A DNA stretch of 15,326 nt, from contig CAZPEV010000069.1 of NCBI GenBank assembly GCA_964585635.1, positions 1 through 15,326 on the forward strand, given 5' to 3'. Positions within the stretch are counted from its first letter, which is position 1. Every line of letters begins with the position of its first letter. Made by a program: the position numbers and the translations under genes. Source of the DNA: CAZPEV01 sp964585635. GTDB lineage: Bacteria; Zixibacteria; MSB-5A5; GN15; JAAZOE01. Below the pieces are notes generated by a model. That model did no database searches and was not told where the DNA came from. It saw only the letters and a program-made list of their open reading frames with translations. This document shows, piece by piece, positions 1 through 6,055 of this stretch.

Positions 1-105
1 GATTTTGCGGCGGATAATATCGAAAAGATCGGGCTTCTGGGAAAGCCGCTTCCCAATGGCATTCCCCCTGTCCGCGGCGAACGATATAAGCCGAAGGCGT
101 TTTAG
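1..105 (+). CDS. C-terminal end of an unidentified protein (5' part outside window)
   Basis: Frame 1 is open from the first base to a TAG at 103-105 and encodes 34 residues ending in PPVRGERYKPKAF. The stop lies 4 nt before the ATG of the MoaD/ThiS-like gene, which indicates a tight co-oriented operon. I do not recognise the protein from this tail. In many bacteria and archaea a MoaD-like carrier plus a ThiF-like enzyme sits directly behind a tungsten/molybdenum aldehyde ferredoxin oxidoreductase, so such an enzyme is a reasonable guess from context only. The coding status is supported by the tight spacing rather than by a recognised domain. Confidence 0.55.
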   Translation, partial: DFAADNIEKIGLLGKPLPNGIPPVRGERYKPKAF

Positions 106-109
106 AGTC

Positions 110-349
110 ATGATAATTTTCCTTAAAGCCGGGGGCCAACTTCGGGCCAGGCTTAACCCGGACGTCGATCACTACACCCGCAAGGTCGAGATCGACGGTG
201 AGAAGACAATCGGCGAGATTCTCAAATTTATTTCTCTCGATTCCGCCTTTGTCGCCCTCATTCATGTCGACGGCAAATTGAAGGACTTATCATACAAACC
301 TTCCGACGGTCAAACCATCACCCTCCAGCCGCCCGTGTCCGGCGGCTGA
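110..349 (+). CDS. MoaD/ThiS-like ubiquitin-fold sulfur carrier protein
   Basis: A 79-aa beta-grasp protein with the hallmark C-terminus LQPPVSGG. In this family the terminal Gly-Gly is adenylated by an E1-like enzyme and thiocarboxylated to deliver sulfur to molybdopterin, thiamine or another product. The interior fits the fold: a charged beta-hairpin, then TIGEILKFI and a segment VALIHVDGKLKDLSYKPSDGQTITLQPP, as in MoaD. The frame stays open upstream to position 5, but a start there would overlap the preceding gene, so the ATG at 110 is chosen; the ribosome site in front of it is weak and translational coupling is likely. The downstream ThiF-family gene at 361 is the expected activating partner. 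Whether it serves molybdopterin/tungstopterin or another pathway cannot be decided here. Confidence 0.85.
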   Translation: MIIFLKAGGQLRARLNPDVDHYTRKVEIDGEKTIGEILKFISLDSAFVALIHVDGKLKDLSYKPSDGQTITLQPPVSGG

Positions 350-360
350 GCTTTCATCCC

Positions 361-1104
361 ATGCCCCTGTCGAATTCTGAAATTGAGAGGTACCAGCGTC
401 AGCTCCTGGTTGACAGTTGGGACCAGGAGAGGCTCAAGAGCGCCCGGATTCTGGTTGTCGGCGTCGGCGGATTGAGTGGGATCAGCGCGACCTATCTGGC
501 CGCCGTCGGGGTGGGACATCTGCGTCTATGCGATAGCGACCGGGTCGAGCTGTCCAACCTGAATCGCCAGATTCTATTTTCCACCGAGGATATCGGCCGG
601 AGCAAGGCGGCCTTGGCGGCAAAGCGGCTCTCGGCCCAAAATCCGGAGATAAAAATTGAGGCCATATCGGACCAATTGACCGAGACCAATGCCAGAGAAT
701 TGGCCTTGGGATGCGACCTGATAATCGATGGCCTGGATAATCACGCCGACCTTCTTAAAGCGAACCAGGCATCAGTCTATCTTAAGATCCCCTTTATCTA
801 CGGGGCTATAAATGACTGGCAGGGGCAAATGAGCTTGTTCCATCCACCGCAAACCGCCTGCCTGGCATGTCTTCTGCCTGGGGAGTTGCGAAATCCTGAA
901 CCGACACCGGTGTTCGGCGCCTTGCCGGGTGTGATCGGATCTCTTCAGGCCACGCTGGCGCTGCGATACTTGATGACAGGTGAAAACCCCGTTGCGAATG
1001 CTCTCCTCATCTTCCACGCCGATACGATGGCATTTGAGACGGTGACGTTTGAAAGAAGGCCGGGGTGCAGGGTATGCGGGAAGACCGTGCCATCAGGTTC
1101 CTAA
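361..1104 (+). CDS. ThiF/MoeB/HesA-family E1-like adenylyltransferase
   Basis: A 247-aa protein with the E1-like fold. A dinucleotide-type loop LVVGVGGLSG lies at about residues 31-40, followed by the family block LRLCDSDRVELSNLNRQILFS and then DIGRSKA, which bind ATP and adenylate a ubiquitin-like C-terminus. A later LIIDGLDNHADLLKAN corresponds to the conserved TDN region. Two CxxC pairs (CLACL near residue 168 and CRVCG near 240) form the structural zinc site typical of MoeB and ThiF. Its length matches stand-alone MoeB/ThiF without a rhodanese domain. It begins 11 nt after the sulfur-carrier stop and should adenylate that protein's Gly-Gly. MoeB, ThiF and HesA roles cannot be separated by sequence alone, so no symbol is given. 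Confidence 0.9.
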   Translation: MPLSNSEIERYQRQLLVDSWDQERLKSARILVVGVGGLSGISATYLAAVGVGHLRLCDSDRVELSNLNRQILFSTEDIGRSKAALAAKRLSAQNPEIKIEAISDQLTETNARELALGCDLIIDGLDNHADLLKANQASVYLKIPFIYGAINDWQGQMSLFHPPQTACLACLLPGELRNPEPTPVFGALPGVIGSLQATLALRYLMTGENPVANALLIFHADTMAFETVTFERRPGCRVCGKTVPSGS

Positions 1105-1144
1105 CGCTGACGGCCCACACCGGCAACCAATAGCTTGCCGTGCG

Positions 1145-2095
1145 TCAGTCTCTGCTCTCCTGATTCAAAAATTCGATCTGTGCCTGGTCAAGCACCAGAC
1201 TGGTGGCTGCGATGAGATCATTCAACTGCTCCAAACTCGACGCGCTGGCAATCGGGGCGGTTACGCTCGGGCGCGCCAGCAACCATGCCAGTGCGACTTT
1301 CCCCGGTGTGGCATTGAGCCGTCGCGCAACCTGATCCAACGCATCCAGAATCCGAAATCCGCGCTCGTTCATATATTCCTTGGCCCGGGCGCTTCGGATA
1401 CTCTTGCTCAAATCGGCTTCGGTGCGATATTTCCCGGTCAAGAATCCGGCCGCCAGCGAATAATACGGAATCACCCCTAATCCCCTCTCACGGCAGAGCG
1501 GCTCCAGGGCCGACTCAAATCCTTCGCGATCGTACAGATTGTAGAGTGGTTGCAGCGACTGGTAATTCGGCAGACCTTCCTGGGCGCTGACCTGCAGGGC
1601 TTGTCTCAGGCGTTCCGCGCTGTAATTCGAGGCCCCGATCGCCCGGACCTTTCCCGCTTGGATCAATTCCGCATAGGCGCCGAGTATCTCCTCGAGGGGG
1701 ACATCCGGATCGTCGACGTGCGATTGGTACAGATCGATATAATCGGTCTGAAGGCGTGCCAGCGATTCATCGACTCCGCTCATGATATGGCGTTTGCTCA
1801 GGCCCGACGATTGTGGGCCCAGCTGATGGCCGACCTTGGTGGCAATAACAACCTTGCCCCGATTGCCCGTTCGTTTCAGCCATCGGCCGATGATGGTTTC
1901 CGACTCGCCGCCCATGTTGCCCGGTTTCCAGTTCGAGTAGACGTCGGCCGTGTCGATACAATTGAACCCCGCGGCAACAAAGGCATCAAGCAAACTGAAC
2001 GAGGTCGGCTCATCGATGGTCCAGCCAAAGACATTCCCGCCGAAGACCAGCGGGCTGATGTATATCCCGGATTTCCCGAGTTGTCGTCGATTCAC
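1145..2095 (-). CDS. Aldo/keto reductase family oxidoreductase
   Basis: A 316-aa NAD(P)H-dependent TIM-barrel oxidoreductase of the bacterial AKR type related to YajO/Tas and potassium-channel beta subunits. The catalytic tetrad is visible: Asp48 and Tyr53 in FNCIDTADVYS, Lys87 in VVIATKVG and His126 in LYQSHVDDPD. The phrase GKVRAIGASNYSAERL is the usual substrate/cofactor strand, and TPGKVALAWLLARPSVTAPIASAS is the C-terminal cofactor-binding segment. Translation starts at a GTG (complement of 2093-2095) with AAAGGGG seven bases upstream. The gene converges on the E1-like gene with 40 nt between the stops and has no obvious partner, so its physiological substrate is unknown. The long plus-strand open frame over it is an antisense shadow. 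Confidence 0.92.
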   Translation of the reverse strand: MNRRQLGKSGIYISPLVFGGNVFGWTIDEPTSFSLLDAFVAAGFNCIDTADVYSNWKPGNMGGESETIIGRWLKRTGNRGKVVIATKVGHQLGPQSSGLSKRHIMSGVDESLARLQTDYIDLYQSHVDDPDVPLEEILGAYAELIQAGKVRAIGASNYSAERLRQALQVSAQEGLPNYQSLQPLYNLYDREGFESALEPLCRERGLGVIPYYSLAAGFLTGKYRTEADLSKSIRSARAKEYMNERGFRILDALDQVARRLNATPGKVALAWLLARPSVTAPIASASSLEQLNDLIAATSLVLDQAQIEFLNQESRD

Positions 2096-2246
2096 GTTTA
2101 TGCCCCTTTATCTCGCAATTGATACCCTGGCCGTCATGACACGATAACGCGTACGGCTAAGATCAAGCTGTCGCAACCACGTTTCAACAAAAACCTCGCC
2201 CCTGTCCGACTTGAGTTGTACGATCACAAAGAAGAAATGGTAGTAG
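2096..2246. other. Intergenic gap upstream of the aldo/keto reductase gene
   Basis: This stretch must hold the minus-strand promoter of the aldo/keto reductase gene, but I find no convincing -35/-10 pair. A plus-strand frame without an ATG start is open from about 2120 to a TAG near 2290. It resembles no family I know and has no ribosome site, so it is not called as a gene. Confidence 0.4.
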
Positions 2247-2428
2247 TGGTGGCGGGAATCGCTTCACCGGAGGGCGATCAAGCCCCGTAGAGCGATTGGG
2301 GCTGGATGAAACCACCCCCTAAGCGAGTTTGGGAAGTGACACGCGGGAGGATATACAGGTTCGCTATGGCGCCCACCCGGCGTCCAAGCGGTGGCCCGCC
2401 GCAACAAGTTGCAGTGGGCCACCTGCCC
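2247..2428. repeat. Dispersed intergenic repeat, copy 1, with palindromic core
   Basis: This copy shares ordered blocks with the copy at 4510-4649: CAAGCCCC; GGATGAAACCACCCCC (2304-2319); AGTTTGG; ACACGCGGGA; CCGCAACAAGTTGC (2399-2412); and GTGGGCCACCTGCCC (2414-2428). It carries about 44 extra bases between ACACGCGGGA and the palindromic core. The core is a 16-bp imperfect inverted repeat (2390-2405 and 2408-2423) around an AA centre, with one mismatch and one wobble pair on the minus strand. It lies 13 nt past the stop of the Sel1-repeat gene, where it could end or protect that transcript. No reading frame or transposase is associated, so a REP/MITE-like element is the best description. Confidence 0.8.
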
Positions 2429-2441
2429 GTGTGAGTTGAGA

Positions 2442-3266
2442 CTATTTCTTCTCTTTGGCCTTCCATTCTTGGATGATGGGTTCAGCTTTTTTGAGCTGCT
2501 CTCCTGTTAGTGCTTTGCCCAGTTTGTCGCATCTGTCGGTCATGGCCTTCTTCTGTTCGGGATTCCCTACCCCATCCAAGGAAACGGAAAAGAGAGCATA
2601 TGCCATTACGGTGTCCAATTGAACACCTTTGCCGCTGAGATAGCACTGGCCAAGTCCCCATGTGCAGTCGGCATTTCCTAATTCAGCTCCTTTGCGGAAC
2701 AACTTGGCGGCTTCCACAGGGTCTTGAGTGGCTCCTTCGTCCATCGTGTATAGCATCGCCAAATGCTGGATTGCTTCGGTATGGTTCTGGTCTGCCGCTA
2801 GCCGGTACCACTTCATAGCTTCAACCGGATCAGCTTTCAATCCGCTCGGAATCTTGTCCCCGGCCTGATAAAACATCCCCATACTTGTTTGACAGTCAGC
2901 ATTTCCCGCTTCAGCGCCCTTGCGGAAGTACTTCATTGCTTCCGGCAGATTCAGTTTGACGCCCACGCCATTGGAATAGACAAAACCGATATCATACCAA
3001 GCCTCGCCTTTGCCGACATCGGCGGCTTTTTGAAGCCAACTGAGACCTTGAGTGGTATTTGTGTCTACTCCTTGTCCCTGAACCAGCCGCTCTCCGTATT
3101 CAAGCATGGCGTCGGCATTGCCGCCGCTGGCTAGTGTTTTCAATTGTTCGATCGGGGTCGAAGCATCGATCTTCGGCGGCTCGCCGGCACACAATGTGGC
3201 ACATCCCACCGCGACCATCACCACTGCGAGCGCGATGGCCTGAATTAGAATATTTCTGCACTTCAT
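2442..3266 (-). CDS. Sel1-repeat (TPR-like) probable lipoprotein
   Basis: A 274-aa exported protein. Residues 1-28 form a signal peptide with a hydrophobic core IALAVVMVAV followed by a lipobox-like AVGC, giving Cys22 as a possible lipidation site; cleavage after TLCA by signal peptidase I is the alternative. Residues about 49-225 hold five Sel1 repeats of 36-40 residues with the AMxxxGxxYxxGxGVxxDxxEAxKWxxKAAExG pattern, for example YDIGFVYSNGVGVKLNLPEAMKYFRKGAEAGNADC split across two repeats. Such solenoids mediate protein-protein contacts; no catalytic motif is seen. The frame allows a start 14 codons upstream, but the ATG at 3264-3266 has AGGAG nine bases before it and begins the signal peptide. 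Its partner is unknown. Confidence 0.87.
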   Translation of the reverse strand: MKCRNILIQAIALAVVMVAVGCATLCAGEPPKIDASTPIEQLKTLASGGNADAMLEYGERLVQGQGVDTNTTQGLSWLQKAADVGKGEAWYDIGFVYSNGVGVKLNLPEAMKYFRKGAEAGNADCQTSMGMFYQAGDKIPSGLKADPVEAMKWYRLAADQNHTEAIQHLAMLYTMDEGATQDPVEAAKLFRKGAELGNADCTWGLGQCYLSGKGVQLDTVMAYALFSVSLDGVGNPEQKKAMTDRCDKLGKALTGEQLKKAEPIIQEWKAKEKK

Positions 3267-3359
3267 GTCAATTTCTCCTGTTCTATGGTTCAATTTCCAA
3301 GCGTGCAACTGTTGATGCCGCGCCCACGGGTACCGTCATGGGCCGAATCACGCAACTGA

Positions 3360-4043
3360 TCACGCCGGGCTCTTGGGCTCAGCTTCAGCTTCGTTTTTAT
3401 TTCCGATGAACAAGCAGACGCCCGCTGTAATCAATGGCACTCCAATTACCACTGCTGTCACGACCTGTCCCCATGTAATTCTCTGGAGAATAACAATCAT
3501 AATCACTGCAGTCAGAACGAATACGACGATGCCAATTGGTCTGGGGTACTTCCTTGATAGAAGTCCCACTCCGGCAATCGCCAGCCCAGGAAGTACACTC
3601 ATGACTATACCGATGAACGATCCAGCGTCGAACGCGGAGAACAACCCTATAAGCAAACCTGCCGCTATGAGAATCTTGGAAGCCGCCTCCCGGAAATTCT
3701 TGACCAGGATCACGTTGAAGAGGGCTTTGGCCGCAAGTCCGACTATGATGGCCGAGGCGAACAACTCAAAATCGTGGTTATTCTCGGCTCCGAGTTTGAC
3801 GGCGTAGAGGACACACATAATGAGAGTTACGGCAAACCCGATGTTGCCTGATCGATAATGAATGCTCAGTTGACGTTCATCGACATAGCGTTTGGCAACT
3901 CCCAGAGAGGCCAGGGTCGGGCGAAGCAGATAGGAGCCGATCATCAGTGCCAGCCAAAACTGGTTCTGCGTTACGGCAAATAGGGCTAAGGCCAAAACGA
4001 AGATGCCTGTTGCCCACCAGAAAATTGGATCCTTCCTAAGCAT
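3360..4043 (-). CDS. Polytopic membrane protein paired with an XRE regulator
   Basis: A 227-aa integral membrane protein with about seven or eight hydrophobic segments (roughly residues 8-24, 27-42, 66-84, 93-115, 123-138, 142-163, 167-187 and 192-213) and a short charged tail NKNEAEAEPKSPA. A loop YVDERQLSIHYRSGNIGF at about 53-70 recalls the DERxxxI...SG segment of DUF2178-like membrane proteins, which are often encoded next to small XRE regulators; this is a resemblance, not an assignment. The ATG at 4041-4043 is preferred over one five codons upstream because it has GAGGAG nine bases before it. It overlaps the last 8 nt of the regulator gene, so the two are translationally coupled. No function is known; a regulator-controlled envelope sensor or stress protein is possible. 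Confidence 0.82.
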   Translation of the reverse strand: MLRKDPIFWWATGIFVLALALFAVTQNQFWLALMIGSYLLRPTLASLGVAKRYVDERQLSIHYRSGNIGFAVTLIMCVLYAVKLGAENNHDFELFASAIIVGLAAKALFNVILVKNFREAASKILIAAGLLIGLFSAFDAGSFIGIVMSVLPGLAIAGVGLLSRKYPRPIGIVVFVLTAVIMIVILQRITWGQVVTAVVIGVPLITAGVCLFIGNKNEAEAEPKSPA

Positions 4044-4245
4044 GATCTTTCTCCTCAAGTTGAAACAGCTGTTCCACCGTCGTCTCGAGCTTCGCGGCCA
4101 GCAGGAGGGCTAACTTCACCGAGGGGGCATAGTCGCCGCGCTCGATGGACACAATTGTTTGTCGGGACACTGAGACCATGTCAGCCAGCTGTTGCTGACT
4201 CAGCTCACCTCGCTCAAACCGGAATCTTCTCACGTTTGTCTTCAT
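4036..4245 (-). CDS. Small XRE/Cro-family helix-turn-helix transcriptional regulator
   Basis: A 69-aa DNA-binding protein consisting almost wholly of one HTH_3 domain: QQQLADMVSVSRQTIVSIERGDYAPSVKLALLLAAKLETTVEQLF, with the helix-turn-helix at about residues 16-35. It belongs to the compact group that starts MKNxxRxxRxxxxLSQxxLA and ends after the fifth helix, with no sensing domain. The frame continues upstream to 4305, but the conserved N-terminus starts at the ATG at 4243-4245, preceded by GGTGGTC. An upstream start would also lie inside the operator and the -10 region. It overlaps the membrane protein gene by 8 nt, forming an operon. A perfect inverted repeat over its own promoter (4300-4333) suggests that it represses itself and its partner. 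Confidence 0.9.
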   Translation of the reverse strand: MKTNVRRFRFERGELSQQQLADMVSVSRQTIVSIERGDYAPSVKLALLLAAKLETTVEQLFQLEEKDHA

Positions 4246-4284
4246 CTGACCACCAATCGCCTGAATAATGGGTCTCCAAATGCT

Positions 4285-4313
4285 ATTGTACATGATGATC
4301 GACAATATGTCAA
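4285..4313 (-). promoter_or_regulatory. Sigma70-type promoter of the XRE/membrane protein operon
   Basis: On the minus strand TTGACA (complement of 4308-4313) is followed after exactly 17 bases by TACAAT (complement of 4285-4290). This is a perfect -35 box and a -10 box with one difference from consensus. The start codon is about 40 nt downstream. The -35 box overlaps the inner end of one arm of the inverted repeat at 4300-4333. Confidence 0.8.
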
Positions 4314-4333
4314 GTAATATTTACATATTGTCG
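4300..4333. promoter_or_regulatory. Perfect inverted-repeat operator over the XRE promoter
   Basis: CGACAATATGT at 4300-4310 is the exact reverse complement of ACATATTGTCG at 4323-4333, with a 12-bp spacer. One arm lies in the promoter spacer and touches the -35 box; the other lies just upstream. A dimeric XRE repressor bound here would block polymerase. Binding by the adjacent regulator is inferred. Confidence 0.75.
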
Positions 4334-4346
4334 TGTAATATTTACA
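4314..4346. repeat. 12-bp direct repeats phased by 21 bp upstream of the XRE promoter
   Basis: GTAATATTTACA occurs at 4314-4325 and again at 4335-4346, exactly 21 bp (two helical turns) apart. The second copy runs into ACAATGTG, which resembles the operator half-site ACAATATG. Together with the inverted repeat this gives a multi-site regulatory region facing one side of the helix. Confidence 0.65.
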
Positions 4347-4509
4347 ATGTGAAGATGCGCGTCTCATTAGCGTTGGTGTGACCAAATCGTGGCGTTTTTC
4401 GTTACCAGTTATTCGGGGTTATTGGCAGATATGCACTTAGAAAAGCCAGGGGATGGGGGTATTGCCCCCGCCACCATGTAATCGATTGTATTATAATAAG
4501 TTATATCAA
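4347..4509. other. Intergenic stretch between the XRE control region and repeat copy 2
   Basis: No credible reading frame or RNA gene is seen. Bases 4480-4509 are an AT-rich tract leading into the sequence that matches the tmRNA 3' end. It lies between the control region of the minus-strand XRE operon and the distal end of the patatin cassette. Confidence 0.4.
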
Positions 4510-4520
4510 TGGAGGTGGGG
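4508..4520. repeat. 13-bp copy of the tmRNA 3' terminus (candidate attachment-site remnant)
   Basis: AATGGAGGTGGGG is identical to 9002-9014, which covers the acceptor-stem 3' strand of the tmRNA gene and its immediate flank. Both copies have the same orientation and are preceded by AT-rich DNA. They bracket the patatin/880-aa cassette as the arms of an integrated element would. The caveat is that this stretch also forms the edge of dispersed repeat copy 2. Confidence 0.45.
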
Positions 4521-4649
4521 AGGCGCTTTGCTGGAGATGGAACAAGCCCCAGGAGACGATTGATACCGGATGAAACCACCCCCAAAAATAAGTTTGGCGG
4601 CGGCACACGCGGGAACCCACCGCAACAAGTTGCGGTGGGCCACCTGCCC
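4510..4649. repeat. Dispersed intergenic repeat, copy 2, with perfect 11-bp palindrome
   Basis: This is a shorter relative of 2247-2428, sharing GGATGAAACCACCCCC (4568-4583), CACACGCGGGA, CCGCAACAAGTTGC (4620-4633) and GTGGGCCACCTGCCC (4635-4649). Its core is a perfect inverted repeat: CCCACCGCAAC at 4616-4626 and GTTGCGGTGGG at 4629-4639, with an AA centre. It begins 31 nt past the stop codon of the patatin gene, so the hairpin could act in transcript termination or stability. No T-run follows it on either strand. Confidence 0.8.
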
Positions 4650-4680
4650 ACCGGTCCGCCAGCATCAGACGGCTTCGCGA

Positions 4681-6003
4681 TCACCGGTTTGAGTTATCGT
4701 CCTTACGTTCAAGCCATTTCACAACCGACTGGGAAGCATTATGCTCACCGTCTATTATGGAATTGTCATCAGGTTTGAAATCACATGTGCTCAGCTGACC
4801 GAAGTGGATCGGAATCACGTGCGCCCTATCCGATTGTGACAAGATTTGTCCTTCGGTACTCGGATAGAGAAATGTTTGAACTAAGGCAGAGACAAACTGG
4901 GAGATATCCATTGTCTGCGTGCCCCTTTCGTCGACAGAGGGAGTCGCCTGTCCTGGGACAAGTTGTAAAGCCAGGACATCCTGCAAGAGCGAGCACGTTG
5001 CCTGCTTTGGCAGAGTTCGCCCGCCAATGTCTTTCGCATCAAAGCAGTGCAAGGGAAGATTGTTCAAACAGCCACCGTCAACCCAAAATCCGGCGTCCAC
5101 GCCCTTGCAATCGCTACCCACCTCTACTGGCTTAAAGAGAAATGGAATCGTCATTGATATTCCGACAGCTTCCGTAACTGGGAAATCTGGTGAATTGTGC
5201 ATAGAGAACACAAACGGTCGCTGGGTCGTAAGATTAGTTCCCGTGACCCTCAAGTCAATTTCCATCGCCTCGCAAAATTGCCTGAACGTGAGCTTTCCGG
5301 ACTTTGCATCCGATTGCAGGTGCTTCTGTTTGCCTGCCTTAGCCAGCGCATCCGCTACCCATTTTCTTAGAATAACGCGGATTGGAATGCCATCAAAGAT
5401 ACCCAAGTCATTCCACAGGGACTTCACTACGTCAGATAAGCGGATCTTACCACTCATTAGACGCGTCAACATTCGATGCACGGCGAGATCCCTAACCCAA
5501 CCCTTCTTCAAGATCAACGCGAGCATCGCGCCGAAGGCGGCTACGTTGTCGCCTACGTCGGTCAATGCTAGCTTCACGCCTTCGATGGCCTCACTTAAGG
5601 TTATCTGGTGCATATTCCTCTGCACGAATTCGACGACCGCATCCAAGGGCATGAGGGGCTTCGTGTCGCCGGGAGGACGACATCTAGTAGTTGGTCCATT
5701 TTTTGTGACTATGCGCCAACGCCCGGGCACAACATCCTCGAGAAGTAATTCGAATTCGGCATTATCGACACACCGCGTTATGCTCAGTCGATTGGCTGGA
5801 TCCTTCGCCCTGTCGCCGATGGGTAGTCTGCAAGCGACGAGCAGGGCTGTGATTGCCCCAGCGGAGGCTCCGGCTACCCCGACTAGATCGGTCAGTCTCA
5901 GCGACACATCCTTTTCAAGAGTTCTGAGCGCGCCTATGTAGGCCAACCCTTTCCCCCCTCCCCCCTGAAACACGAGGTGTTTGGTAGGCTTCGGGATCTT
6001 CAT
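4681..6003 (-). CDS. Patatin-like phospholipase
   Basis: A 440-aa lipid acyl hydrolase with a Ser-Asp dyad. The oxyanion-hole loop QGGGGKGLAYIGAL is at residues 13-26, the nucleophile elbow GASAG at 45-49 (Ser47), and the catalytic Asp309 lies in VDGGCLNNLP. GTNLTTQRPFVFS and ISMTIPFLFKPV match family blocks before the Asp. A roughly 160-residue insertion between elbow and core is larger than in minimal bacterial patatins. No signal peptide is seen, so a cytoplasmic or delivered enzyme is likely. The frame stays open to 6147, but those 48 codons overlap the upstream gene by 92 nt and look unlike patatin; the ATG at 6001-6003 starts just before the conserved domain, though without a clear ribosome site. 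It forms a cassette with the 880-aa gene. Confidence 0.9.
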   Translation of the reverse strand: MKIPKPTKHLVFQGGGGKGLAYIGALRTLEKDVSLRLTDLVGVAGASAGAITALLVACRLPIGDRAKDPANRLSITRCVDNAEFELLLEDVVPGRWRIVTKNGPTTRCRPPGDTKPLMPLDAVVEFVQRNMHQITLSEAIEGVKLALTDVGDNVAAFGAMLALILKKGWVRDLAVHRMLTRLMSGKIRLSDVVKSLWNDLGIFDGIPIRVILRKWVADALAKAGKQKHLQSDAKSGKLTFRQFCEAMEIDLRVTGTNLTTQRPFVFSMHNSPDFPVTEAVGISMTIPFLFKPVEVGSDCKGVDAGFWVDGGCLNNLPLHCFDAKDIGGRTLPKQATCSLLQDVLALQLVPGQATPSVDERGTQTMDISQFVSALVQTFLYPSTEGQILSQSDRAHVIPIHFGQLSTCDFKPDDNSIIDGEHNASQSVVKWLERKDDNSNR

Positions 6004-6055
6004 GCGAGGCCGTTCCGGCGAAACTGCCAGTAGGAGGAATTGGAGATAGGCCGTA

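Noticed and set aside
1105..1144. Possible bidirectional terminator between the convergent E1 and aldo/keto reductase genes
   Set aside because: CTGACG and CGTCAG can pair, but the loop is long, the stem only 6 bp and there is no T-run.
1550..2122. 190-codon plus-strand open frame
   Set aside because: It lies antisense to the well-supported aldo/keto reductase gene, resembles no family and has no ribosome site.
2247..2270. tRNA-like 3' end (TGGTGGCGGGAATCG) at the edge of repeat copy 1
   Set aside because: It resembles a minus-strand T-arm/acceptor end, but the T-stem does not pair well and no cloverleaf can be formed next to it. It may be coincidence or an old tRNA/tmRNA fragment captured by the repeat.
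2120..2292. Open plus-strand stretch without start (ends GIASPEGDQAP)
   Set aside because: No start codon with a ribosome site, no family resemblance, and it runs into the dispersed repeat.
2278..2466. Minus-strand 62-codon frame containing GRWPTATCCGG, also seen in the frame at 4409-4684
   Set aside because: The shared peptide comes from the shared DNA repeat, not from a conserved protein; both frames run through the palindromic core.
4919..5941. 340-codon plus-strand open frame
   Set aside because: It is the antisense shadow of the patatin gene, whose motifs are intact on the minus strand; its composition (Ser/Arg/Pro rich) is typical of a shadow frame.
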